From CAYJVB01 sp964373575 (lineage in GTDB: Archaea > Aenigmatarchaeota > Aenigmatarchaeia > CG10238-14), in NCBI GenBank assembly GCA_964373575.1, contig CAYJVB010000019.1, positions 1 through 14,661 of the forward strand: DNA of 14,661 nt, in the 5' to 3' direction. Positions 1 to 6,859 of this stretch are shown here, piece after piece. Under the pieces are notes generated by a model that was given only the letters and a program-made list of their open reading frames with translations, had not been told where the DNA came from and made no database searches. How positions within the stretch are numbered: position 1 is the first letter of the stretch; each line of letters starts with the position of its first letter. Both the position numbers and the translations under genes were made by a program.

Positions 1-43
1 CTTTGGTTTTGGCGTTCGTTAATTTTTTCTTAATTATAATCAC

Positions 44-565
44 CTACGAAGTATCGACATTAGGCCCGTAAGGGTGTATCATTTTCCACCCCGGAATTAT
101 GTCCCCCTGCCTGAATTTCAGCGTATAACTGTCGCTGAAAGGCCTTTTGCTTCCATCGCTCAGAGCAAATTCGACTGAGTAAGTAACCGTTGATGTGCTT
201 CCGTCGTTTGATTCTTCATTTAAGCTTATTATTTTGACGCCTTCTATGCCTTGTGAGCTTGCGAAACTCCTGAATGTTGCCAGATTCTTGGCATCAGGGT
301 CTATTTTTTTAAAGCCATCGGAAATAGCAGCGTACATGTTGGGCCAGTCTTTTTTATCCCAAGACCCGAAATATTGTCTTACAACTTCTTCTGGCTTCTT
401 TATGGGATATTCTGTGGTTTGTATTTGTGCTTGCTCTCCAAGCAATGTAAATCCTGGTAAAGTCAAATTTGGTTGAAAGTTTTGAACTATTATTATAAGT
501 GATGTGATAGTAAAAACAGCTACAGAAATCCACAAAAATACATTCCTTTGCTTCTCTTGTTTCAT
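44..565 (-). CDS. Membrane-anchored NTF2-like extracytoplasmic protein
   Basis: The 173-aa product has a short basic N-terminus, one hydrophobic helix at about residues 9-29, and then an outside domain. The region from about residue 55 (KKPEEVVRQYF) to the end has the helix-then-curved-sheet pattern of small NTF2-like/DUF4878-type domains: an amphipathic helix with 'YFGSWDKKDW', a second helix near 'FRSFAS', then alternating beta strands ending in 'GWKMIHPYG'. No catalytic residues can be assigned and it has no cysteines, unlike its operon partners. The ATG overlaps the stop of the upstream triple-thioredoxin gene by 4 bases (ATGA), so translation is coupled; GGTGGA just before acts as the ribosome site. 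It is the last gene of the minus operon. The codons look more G+C-rich than those of the neighbouring gene. The fold assignment is an inference from pattern only. Confidence 0.75.
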   Translation of the reverse strand: MKQEKQRNVFLWISVAVFTITSLIIIVQNFQPNLTLPGFTLLGEQAQIQTTEYPIKKPEEVVRQYFGSWDKKDWPNMYAAISDGFKKIDPDAKNLATFRSFASSQGIEGVKIISLNEESNDGSTSTVTYSVEFALSDGSKRPFSDSYTLKFRQGDIIPGWKMIHPYGPNVDTS

Positions 566-1713
566 GTTCCACCAAGTTGTTGGGGCTGAACTATTTGATT
601 AGTAGTTAAGTCCTTATATGTGCCCAAAATTTCAGGTTTCCTCATTACAAACCAATCATCATCTTCAACATTTCCAACTTGTGACCAGACTCCAGCAAAA
701 GCTGTATAAACCTTAGCTTCTGGGGAAACAATTATTATGGGAACTCTAGTTATGTTATATTCGCTTATTAATTCTTTTCCTCGATCTGAGCTAACGTCAT
801 ATGTAAATTTTTTATCAACAACAACTCCAAATCTTTGGACTATTTGTTCATTAAATGAAACATTATAACAACTATTGCAAGATTTATCTTCAAGCATGAT
901 TATGGTAACTAATCCAACAGCTTTGTCAGTTGACGTATCTATGTATGGCGGAATTGTTGAATGAAGAGCAAATAGGTTTTCCTTTTTAGTTGTATTTAGT
1001 TGATTCCATATCTGATTAATTTTGTCGTAATCTAAAATATCTTTGGAAATTATTAATGCTGGTATTCTCTTTATTTCAAATTTGGCTATGAGTTCCTTTC
1101 CTTCTATGCTTTTGTACTCCACAACTCTTTCTTCTGTTACTGTAACTCCTTCTTGTTTAAACGCATTAATTATTCCGGTCAGTGATACACATTTGTTGCA
1201 AGATAAATCAACTAAATTTATTATAGATACTCTTCCTGTGATTCTTTTTTCTACCAAATCATAAAATGGTGGAGTAATTTTTGTATAAATAATTGTTTCA
1301 TTGTCTTTGCCTTTTCGCTCCCCGATTATATTCCAATATCTTTGTAATTGATCTGTTTTGTTCGTTTCTCCAGTAATTATTAATGTAGGAACTTTTTCGA
1401 TTTTATACGCATTTATGAGTTGTTTCCCTTCAATAGAATTGGAATCAAAGGATTCTTCTTTTGTTATGTTAACATTTTGTTTTTTCAAATCTTCTAGAGC
1501 ATTATCTATATCATAGCAATTATCACATTCAGAAAATGTTATCATTGAAACTTCAATATTTGCGGGTTTGAGTCTATCTTTTGTTAATTCAATTTTTTTT
1601 GTTACTTGTTTATTAATATTTGAAAGAAGCACAGTGTTTGTTATAGAGAGAATTACAAAAAGTAAAAAAAGCATAACTATTACATTTCTTGGACTAGTAG
1701 ATCTTTTTTTCAT
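562..1713 (-). CDS. Membrane-anchored protein with three tandem thioredoxin-like domains
   Basis: The product has 383 aa. After an N-terminal signal anchor (about residues 10-31) come three homologous repeats of roughly 105 aa, each with a beta strand leading into a CxxC and a later Ile/Val-Pro at the cis-proline position: C63-DN-C66 with P109, C172-NK-C175 with P218, and C279-NS-C282 with P325. Shared phrases include 'S(I)EGKxLIxxxxIxxVP' and a Trp about 20 residues after the proline. This is a thioredoxin-fold signature, so a role in outside thiol-disulfide exchange or metal-thiol handling is likely. The CxxC dipeptides (DN, NK, NS) differ from canonical GP or PH, so redox potential cannot be guessed. 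The C-terminus is QQLGGT, reminiscent of the Gly-Gly-Cys tails nearby, but those codons also supply the ribosome site for the next gene. It is the third gene of the operon. Confidence 0.9.
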   Translation of the reverse strand: MKKRSTSPRNVIVMLFLLFVILSITNTVLLSNINKQVTKKIELTKDRLKPANIEVSMITFSECDNCYDIDNALEDLKKQNVNITKEESFDSNSIEGKQLINAYKIEKVPTLIITGETNKTDQLQRYWNIIGERKGKDNETIIYTKITPPFYDLVEKRITGRVSIINLVDLSCNKCVSLTGIINAFKQEGVTVTEERVVEYKSIEGKELIAKFEIKRIPALIISKDILDYDKINQIWNQLNTTKKENLFALHSTIPPYIDTSTDKAVGLVTIIMLEDKSCNSCYNVSFNEQIVQRFGVVVDKKFTYDVSSDRGKELISEYNITRVPIIIVSPEAKVYTAFAGVWSQVGNVEDDDWFVMRKPEILGTYKDLTTNQIVQPQQLGGT

Positions 1714-1773
1714 TCACCATTTCCTCACTAAAGTTATAGCTATAGTTTTCCTTCTCTATTTTTTTATTCTGAA

Positions 1774-2001
1774 TCAACATCCACCAACCATACTGGGTAG
1801 ATTATTTAAACTTCCAGCGTTACTGGAAGCACCACTCGATGTTGGTGATGCACTTGCTACTGAATTTCCAGCATTTATGGATGCTTTTCCTTCCGTTAGT
1901 GCCTTTGTTAAACTAACTAGTTGTAGTGTTTGCAATCCAGACACTAATATCATCGTTGCTATCAAAACGATGAATAATGTGTTTGTTCTTAGTATTTTCA
2001 T
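1774..2001 (-). CDS. Small one-helix peptide ending in Gly-Gly-Cys
   Basis: The product has 75 aa: MKILRT, a hydrophobic helix at about 8-23, then GLQTLQLVSL, a Ser/Ala/Asn-rich low-complexity tail, and a C-terminal SMVGGC. The only cysteine is the last residue. The start is set by an ideal GGAGGT at 2008-2013, six bases before the ATG; longer versions of the frame would run back into the upstream gene. It sits 25 bases after the Cys-rich fusion gene. It is a clear paralogue of the 70-aa protein at 11762-11974, sharing the helix, the QTLQLV motif and the GGC end. Here the GGC codons are not needed as a ribosome site, since the next gene starts about 60 bases on, so the tail is probably kept for protein function. 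Anchor, linker and exposed terminal thiol are seen; function is unknown. Confidence 0.8.
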   Translation of the reverse strand: MKILRTNTLFIVLIATMILVSGLQTLQLVSLTKALTEGKASINAGNSVASASPTSSGASSNAGSLNNLPSMVGGC

Positions 2002-2026
2002 TTCATTACCTCCATTTTTATGATAA

Positions 2027-3253
2027 TCATGCGCTTGCCTCCAAAACAATTCTTTGTACTGTAGGTCCAGGATACCATAGGGCATACCATCTTGCCATTT
2101 CTCCATAAATTTCTTCATCAGAGTATTTATTTCCATAATTTTTAATGAACCATCTTGCCATTCCTTGTGCAGCTGCTGAATGGGCGCAACCACATCTGGT
2201 TATAATTGTTGGTTGTTGTGGCGATCCACAGCAATAATCGCATGTGAATGAATTTGCAATCCTATTCCATCTCTCTTCTTGTGTTGAATCGAGTTGTATA
2301 GACCTTGCTCTTGCCCATAATTGTTGTGCAGTAATTGGATCATCAAAACTTACACCTGCTTCTTGCCCATACCATGGTGTTCCTCGTGGAATTATATTAT
2401 TTATCAAATCTTGTTCAAGATTCCCTGTGGAAGGTGTAATGGTTAACTCGCTTATTGTTGGAAGTGATTTTACTTTTGTTTTGTATCCACCAATAGAAGG
2501 TTGTTCATCTAATGCTAATGGCATTGGTTTCAAAGTCATTTTGGGGCCGTATTGTAGTTTTAAATTTCCAGATCCAATGGCTGTTGTTTCCCCAGGCGAA
2601 GCAACTAAAGCGCCAAATACAGACATAGTAAAAAATTGATTGGCTACTAGTATTCCGATTAATATTACCAATATACCTAGAATGAATTTATTTTTAGTAA
2701 ATGACAGTTTATTAGCAGAATAAGACGCAAATTCTTTTACTTTTTTTGGTCTTATCATATAAGTTGGGCATGTTTTAGTGTAAATAGTATTTGCGGTTAA
2801 ATATACACTTCCTCCCAAAAGCAAAAGACTCAAAATTCTTATTAAATTGATATAAGGAATTAGGAATCCTAAAGGCAACGCAGCTGCAGTAGTGCCAAAT
2901 GCTGCAAGACTAATGGTTTGACACACTGGACACACAGCACCAAAAAATCCTGCGAAAAGACCCCCCCCACCGGCACTTTTTGTGGTAATAGACGCAGATA
3001 CCTTATATCTAAATAGTGCCATCAATATTCCTACTAACGATGATGCTATGAGGATGTAAGCTATATCGAATATGTTTATTGGGGTCATTCTAACAATGCC
3101 TATATCAACAAAAGGTATTCTAAACATTCCATATAAAAATGTGAAAAAAACCATACACAATAATGATAATCCAATAGCTGTTTCTTTGTATTCGTTCTTT
3201 TTCAATATAGATATACTGTAACTAAACATTTTTTGTAATTCTTGAAAGTTCAA
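2027..3253 (-). CDS. Membrane protein with CPVC motif fused to CxxCCG/CGCAH Cys-rich domain
   Basis: The product has 408 aa in two parts. Residues 1-165 form a polytopic membrane domain (helices near 26-45, 60-81, 98-120 and 125-155) with a Gly-rich turn and C108-PV-C111 at a helix start, then C162-P. Residues 190-207 are a further helix, followed by a linker and a C-terminal domain with C338-DY-C341-C342-G and C354-G-C356-A-H358, then 'GMARWFIKNY' and 'WYPGP'. The C-terminal half is homologous to the product at 11148-11759 and more distantly to 5315-5881. It resembles PCYCGC-type proteins, which suggests outside metal or thiol binding. The start is TTG at 3251-3253, supported by GAGGATGAT just upstream; the ATG inside that site runs straight into a stop. 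It is the first gene of its operon, behind a strong BRE/TATA. The codons for residues 94-98 hold a run of eight G. Function is not known. Confidence 0.85.
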   Translation of the reverse strand: MNFQELQKMFSYSISILKKNEYKETAIGLSLLCMVFFTFLYGMFRIPFVDIGIVRMTPINIFDIAYILIASSLVGILMALFRYKVSASITTKSAGGGGLFAGFFGAVCPVCQTISLAAFGTTAAALPLGFLIPYINLIRILSLLLLGGSVYLTANTIYTKTCPTYMIRPKKVKEFASYSANKLSFTKNKFILGILVILIGILVANQFFTMSVFGALVASPGETTAIGSGNLKLQYGPKMTLKPMPLALDEQPSIGGYKTKVKSLPTISELTITPSTGNLEQDLINNIIPRGTPWYGQEAGVSFDDPITAQQLWARARSIQLDSTQEERWNRIANSFTCDYCCGSPQQPTIITRCGCAHSAAAQGMARWFIKNYGNKYSDEEIYGEMARWYALWYPGPTVQRIVLEASA

Positions 3254-3293
3254 TTAATCATCCTCTGATGTGATTATATTAAAAATTTAATAC

Positions 3294-3306
3294 TTATAAA
3301 GCTTTT
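3294..3306 (-). promoter_or_regulatory. BRE/TATA promoter of the minus operon at 44-3253
   Basis: On the minus strand the sequence reads AAAAGCTTTATAA, an excellent archaeal BRE plus TATA box. Initiation about 25 bases downstream would fall near 3272, giving a short leader that contains the GAGGATGAT ribosome site of the TTG-started gene. It lies back to back with the promoter of the BlaI-like gene, so one bound repressor could cover both. Confidence 0.65.
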
Positions 3307-3321
3307 CATATCTTGTAAAGG

Positions 3322-3336
3322 TTTATATATTTATAA
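3322..3336 (+). promoter_or_regulatory. TATA promoter of the BlaI-like gene, leaderless transcript likely
   Basis: TTTATATATTTATAA, preceded by TAAAGG as a possible BRE, is centred about 27 bases before the GTG start at 3353. That is the spacing expected when transcription begins at the start codon. No ribosome site precedes the GTG, which agrees with a leaderless message. Confidence 0.6.
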
Positions 3337-3352
3337 TGAAATTTATGATTTT

Positions 3353-3709
3353 GTGAGAAGAATAGACTTGGAAAATCAGGATATAAGTTCGTTGTTCAGT
3401 AAACTTGAGACGGATATGTTAAATTATTTATGGAACAAAGGTCAAGCGAACACAAATATTCTATATAAATTACTAGGAGAAAAGCATAAGGTGACACATT
3501 CTACAATATCCGTTACATTAGGTAGGCTATACGAAAGAGGAATTTTGATCAGAATGCCCCAGAAAGGTAGAGGAGGCATAAGGTTCATTTACTACCCTAG
3601 GTTTAGCAAAGAAGAATTTGGGAATCACCTTGCCGATAAATTCGTAGAATTTCTGAAAAAGAGTTTCGGTGAAACATGTGTTGCAAATCTTAAGAAAAAA
3701 ATAAAGTGA
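3353..3709 (+). CDS. BlaI/MecI-type winged-helix repressor
   Basis: The product has 118 aa, close to the usual length of BlaI/MecI repressors. 'LETDMLNYLWNKGQANTNIL' begins the domain, 'VTHSTISVTLGRLYERGIL' is the recognition helix region and 'GRGGIRFIYYP' is the wing; a C-terminal helix (about 85-118) would dimerise. In the family, dimers bind operator dyads and are released when a partner M56 membrane peptidase triggers cleavage. Here the next gene is exactly such a peptidase, with a 4-base GTGA overlap available. The start is GTG, since an upstream ATG in another frame stops after three codons. Divergence from the minus operon suggests that it controls that operon and itself; this is an inference, and no convincing operator dyad was seen. 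One cysteine (GETC, residue 108) lies in the C-terminal helix. Confidence 0.88.
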   Translation: MRRIDLENQDISSLFSKLETDMLNYLWNKGQANTNILYKLLGEKHKVTHSTISVTLGRLYERGILIRMPQKGRGGIRFIYYPRFSKEEFGNHLADKFVEFLKKSFGETCVANLKKKIK

Positions 3710-3714
3710 AATCT

Positions 3715-4470
3715 ATGACTGGATCATGTATTTATTGCATACAAGAAGCATATCGCTTAATTTCTTGTACTAGTTCATGCCTAACAAATTCCAATATACC
3801 TCCTGTATATCCATGGAGTATACTTTTCAGCAGTACTTTTCTTTCATTTGTACTCTTTCTTTTAACTTTTCATTTCAAAGACAATTTGAAGAAATTTATA
3901 GGGTTTAGACTCGTTAGTATGGCATTCTTATCAACAGCGATATTCACATTGGGTTTAATTTTTAATGGCCATTTCATATTGCAAAATCTGCCTTTTATTA
4001 TACCTCTATTTGGTATCGGTTCTTATATGTTGTCTTACTTTTTTTCATATTATCTAGTGAAATTTTCATATAAACCGATGGTATTTGAAAGTAAAAGTTT
4101 ACATAAATTTATCTCAAGGATTTCAAAAAAACTTAAGATACAAGTTCCTAGCATTTACATTTTCTTTTCAGGAGAACCCAAGGCCTTTGTTGTTGACGGA
4201 TTTAAGAAAGCAATTTTTATTTCCGATAGCTTGATAGAAAAATTGGATGCAAATTCTGTCAAAACAGTTTTGCTTCATGAATTATATCATTTGAAAAGAG
4301 GCAGTGGTATGATTAAGAATTTAATTAATTCAATTTCAAATCTTAATTTTAATTTAATACCCGTACCAATAAATGAACTGGAAAAATATGAAGAGGAAGA
4401 AATTGATAGAATACTATTAGAAAAACACGGTAGAGATATCAAAAGAGTCAAATCTAAGCTGTGGAACTGA
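3715..4470 (+). CDS. M56/BlaR1-like membrane zinc metallopeptidase without sensor domain
   Basis: The product has 251 aa from the ATG at 3715, which follows AAGTGA at good spacing; a GTG at 3706 overlapping the repressor stop would add three residues. Numbered from the GTG, there are about three membrane segments (36-56, 67-89, 95-119). A cytosolic peptidase domain follows, with 'EPKAFVV', the zinc motif H191-ELY-H195 and an acidic 'EEEEIDR' (229-235) where the third ligand is expected. This matches the BlaR1/M56 (or M48-like) fold. The large C-terminal penicillin-sensor domain of BlaR1 is absent. Instead the N-terminus carries C8-IY-C11 and C21-TSS-C25; three helices with an inside peptidase would place it outside. 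The likely job is to sense a signal and relieve the BlaI-like repressor. The sensing role is an inference. Confidence 0.8.
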   Translation: MTGSCIYCIQEAYRLISCTSSCLTNSNIPPVYPWSILFSSTFLSFVLFLLTFHFKDNLKKFIGFRLVSMAFLSTAIFTLGLIFNGHFILQNLPFIIPLFGIGSYMLSYFFSYYLVKFSYKPMVFESKSLHKFISRISKKLKIQVPSIYIFFSGEPKAFVVDGFKKAIFISDSLIEKLDANSVKTVLLHELYHLKRGSGMIKNLINSISNLNFNLIPVPINELEKYEEEEIDRILLEKHGRDIKRVKSKLWN

Positions 4471-4476
4471 GTTAGG

Positions 4477-4484
4477 TTTAAATA
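4477..4484 (+). promoter_or_regulatory. TATA box before the DsbA-like gene
   Basis: TTTAAATA is centred about 27 bases before the ATG at 4508, the spacing for a leaderless archaeal transcript. It would make that ATG, rather than the one at 4484, the true start. Confidence 0.45.
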
Positions 4485-4507
4485 TGCAACTTTCGATATG
4501 GGATAAG

Positions 4508-5257
4508 ATGTCAACAGAGAAATCACTTACAATTAAAGTTCCAGATTTTGATTTTTGGAAAATACTTGCGCTTTTAACACTGGTTTTAGTTGCTGTTAAT
4601 CTTGTTTTTACCTTACAATTGAAAAATAGTATTAAAAGCGGAACAGGAGAAGTAACAGGACAGCCTACGGTTCCTAATAATGTAGGTAATCAACAACCAC
4701 AAAAAGTACAGGTTGATATAAAGAATGAACCAGCTATGGGTAATAAAAACGCTAAAGTGGTAATGGTTGAGTTTACTGATTTTCAATGTCCGTTTTGTAA
4801 AAGGGCATTTGATACTACATATCCACAAATAAAGAAGGATTATATTGATACAGATAAAGTCTATTATGTAGTTCGAGACTTTCCATTACCTTTCCATACA
4901 GAAGCTGATGAGGCTGCTGAGGCAGCAAATTGCGCTTTTGATCAAAACAAATATTGGGAAATGCATGATTTACTTTTCTCAAAACAAAATGATTGGGCAG
5001 GAAGTTCAGATCCGAAAACTATCTTCAAAGGTTACGCTAAAGATTTAGGCTTAAATACAGCTACTTTCAATAGTTGTTTAGATTCGGGCAAATATAAAAC
5101 AGAAATTCAAGCGGATATACAAGATGGAAGTAAATATGGAGTTGGTGGAACACCAACATTTTACATAGGAACACTTTCGGATGGTTTTATTGAAATAGTT
5201 GGTGCCCAACCTTTGTCAGTATTCACTCAAGCTTTAGGTCAGGCACTCGCTGGGTGA
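4508..5257 (+). CDS. Membrane-anchored DsbA-family thiol oxidoreductase
   Basis: The product has 249 aa from the ATG at 4508; an in-frame ATG at 4484 gives 257 aa, but it overlaps the TATA-like box. Using the longer numbering, one anchor helix (about 24-44) is followed by a Gln/Asn/Pro-rich linker and a DsbA-type domain. That domain has 'VEFTDFQCPFC' with C102-PF-C105, a helical insertion with 'FHTEADEAAEAANCAFDQ' and the cis-proline loop 'GVGGTPTFYIG' (P224). C150 and C198 form the second cysteine pair common in BdbD/DsbA-like proteins. It should oxidise or isomerise disulfides in secreted proteins, or act as an outside reductase if fed by the CcdA protein encoded two genes on. Length and motifs are complete, and I see nothing degenerate. 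Confidence 0.9.
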   Translation: MSTEKSLTIKVPDFDFWKILALLTLVLVAVNLVFTLQLKNSIKSGTGEVTGQPTVPNNVGNQQPQKVQVDIKNEPAMGNKNAKVVMVEFTDFQCPFCKRAFDTTYPQIKKDYIDTDKVYYVVRDFPLPFHTEADEAAEAANCAFDQNKYWEMHDLLFSKQNDWAGSSDPKTIFKGYAKDLGLNTATFNSCLDSGKYKTEIQADIQDGSKYGVGGTPTFYIGTLSDGFIEIVGAQPLSVFTQALGQALAG

Positions 5258-5278
5258 TGAACAGTATCTGATATCTTG

Positions 5279-5289
5279 TTTTATTTTTT
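5279..5289 (+). terminator. Possible oligo-T terminator
   Basis: TTTTATTTTTT lies in the 57-base gap after the DsbA-like gene. Archaeal RNA polymerase often stops at such T runs without a hairpin, and no hairpin is seen. The next gene has its own ribosome site but only a poorly spaced TATA, so read-through is also likely. Confidence 0.35.
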
Positions 5290-5314
5290 CAATTTTAAAA
5301 TCTAAAGTGAAATT

Positions 5315-5881
5315 ATGAAATCTGCTAGATCAAAAAACTATTTTATTATTGTATTATTTGCTTCATTACTCTTCGTTGGTGTTATACTTTATTCTAACAT
5401 AAATTTAGACTTCTTTAACACAAAGACTGATATAAGGACAAAATTTAATAAGCTAAGTTACAATGGCAATGTGGCCTGTTTTGGTCCTGATGCAATTTAT
5501 TCAAAATCTGACTCTGAAAGATTACAAGGTTCGTGTTGTAGCCCTATGATTTTTCATAAGTATGAAGAACAAATAGAGGGGTTGAAAAAATATTCATATA
5601 TAGACAAAATACCGTCGGACCCATATGATATTCCTGTTGATTTGGCTAAACAGTTATTAGATTATGATAAGGCGATATCATTATCGTCTGACGAACAACG
5701 AATTTATAATACTGCTATGAAAATGTCAGATGAGGGTGGGCCTTGCTGTTGCAGATGCTGGAGATGGTATGTTTACGAGGGACTTGCAAAATATTTGATA
5801 ACAGAATATAATTTCACTGCTGATCAAATTGCTGAAGTATGGAATCTTTCTGACGGATGTGGTGGAGAAGATCATTTATGA
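5315..5881 (+). CDS. Membrane-anchored Cys-rich protein, divergent CGCAH-family member
   Basis: The product has 188 aa with an anchor helix at about 9-27 and an outside domain with ten or so cysteines, including 'GSCCSPM' near residue 70, 'GPCCCRCWRW' near 143-152 and 'DGCGG' near the end. The stretch 'LSSDEQR' followed by the Cys cluster, 'EGLAKYLITEYNFTADQI' and 'W' lines up with the C-terminal halves of the proteins at 2027-3253 and 11148-11759, whose clusters read CxxCCG and CGCAH. Here the cluster is collapsed and the histidine is missing, and there is an extra N-terminal Cys segment. That suggests a changed metal or disulfide site. AAGTGA precedes the ATG. It is followed five bases later by the CcdA gene, so a thiol-redox partnership is plausible. 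Function is unknown. Confidence 0.8.
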   Translation: MKSARSKNYFIIVLFASLLFVGVILYSNINLDFFNTKTDIRTKFNKLSYNGNVACFGPDAIYSKSDSERLQGSCCSPMIFHKYEEQIEGLKKYSYIDKIPSDPYDIPVDLAKQLLDYDKAISLSSDEQRIYNTAMKMSDEGGPCCCRCWRWYVYEGLAKYLITEYNFTADQIAEVWNLSDGCGGEDHL

Positions 5882-5886
5882 TTTAG

Positions 5887-6828
5887 ATGTGTCGTAATAT
5901 GGTAAAAAACTTATTTAATAACATTCCTGTTATCTCTATAATTTTCTTGTTTTTTATTATAAAATATGCATTAGCCCAGTCGACAAATTCTTTTTTACAA
6001 ATTTCTTTACTTGTTGCATTTCTAGGGGGAGTAATTGCTATATTATCACCATGTTCACTAGCAATTATCCCTGCGTTTTTTGCCTATGCATTAGAGGGTA
6101 AGAAAGAGTTAATGAAAATGACATTTTTCTTTTTCCTAGGATTAAGTATAGTATTAGTGCCTTTAGGTTTTGCTGCATCTTTGTTTGGACAATTTCTAAC
6201 TTCATATAGAGTTCAATTAACACTTTTTGCTGGAATAATGATGATAATTTTTGGAGTTTTTGCATTTTTTGATATAAGTATTCCGTTTTTAGGTTCATTA
6301 TTTACAAGGTCACCTAAAACAAAAAACAAATACTTCAATACGTTTTTGTTTGGAATATTGTTTGCTACTGGATTTTCTCCGTGTGCTGGACCCGTGTTAG
6401 GAGCAATATTAACTTTGGCTGTAGCTACGAGAACGGCATTAACTGGTGCAATATTTTTGTTAGTTTACGCTTTTGGTATGGTTACCCCTTTATTTTTACT
6501 TTCATATTTTTTTGAAAAAATTCAATTTCATAAATCTCGTTTAGTTATAGCATCTTTTGAAATAAACATTCTTGGATTTAGACGTAGATTGCATTGGACT
6601 AAGGTCGCATCTGGAATAATATTTATAGCATTTGGTATAATATTCATTGTTTTTAGAGGCACATCTTTCTTGCTAAACTTAGGTGCTAAACTGAATTTGC
6701 TTGAACCATTTTTTGTTGCACAAGATTTTATTTTAAAATATTTTAATTCTGTTCCGAATCACATTGGTATTTTATTGCTTTTAGTTGCAGTTGCTTTTGT
6801 TATTGGGGTTCTATATAGAAAGGGATAA
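5887..6828 (+). CDS. ccdA: CcdA/DsbD-type membrane thiol electron transporter
   Basis: The product has 313 aa and is almost entirely hydrophobic. Two pseudo-repeated halves carry the hallmark cysteine-proline motifs: 'AILSPCSLAIIPAFF' (C56) and 'ATGFSPCAGPVLGAI' (C166). These are the pair that shuttles electrons from cytosolic thioredoxin to outside acceptors in CcdA and in the DsbD core. The first helix (about 12-30, ending near 'YALAQS') may be a signal sequence. An insertion of about 25 residues near 181-215 ('FEKIQFHKSRLVIASFEINI') separates later helices and makes it longer than minimal CcdA. Likely partners are the DsbA-like, triple-thioredoxin and Cys-rich proteins outside and the thioredoxin reductase-like protein inside. 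The ATG at 5899 is an alternative start; neither has a clear ribosome site. Family assignment is firm. Confidence 0.9.
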   Translation: MCRNMVKNLFNNIPVISIIFLFFIIKYALAQSTNSFLQISLLVAFLGGVIAILSPCSLAIIPAFFAYALEGKKELMKMTFFFFLGLSIVLVPLGFAASLFGQFLTSYRVQLTLFAGIMMIIFGVFAFFDISIPFLGSLFTRSPKTKNKYFNTFLFGILFATGFSPCAGPVLGAILTLAVATRTALTGAIFLLVYAFGMVTPLFLLSYFFEKIQFHKSRLVIASFEINILGFRRRLHWTKVASGIIFIAFGIIFIVFRGTSFLLNLGAKLNLLEPFFVAQDFILKYFNSVPNHIGILLLLVAVAFVIGVLYRKG

Positions 6829-6832
6829 CGAT

Positions 6833-6840
6833 AAAAATAT
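6833..6840 (+). promoter_or_regulatory. Weak TATA-like element before the zinc-finger gene
   Basis: AAAAATAT is centred about 24 bases before the ATG at 6860, which lacks a ribosome site. It could give a leaderless transcript. The match is modest in AT-rich DNA. Confidence 0.25.
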
Positions 6841-6859
6841 AACAGTAGATAGTGTTTCT

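Noticed and set aside
2002..2193. N-terminal extension of the 75-aa peptide to 139 residues
   Set aside because: It overlaps the fusion gene and lacks a ribosome site, while the ATG at 2001 has a perfect GGAGGT at ideal spacing.
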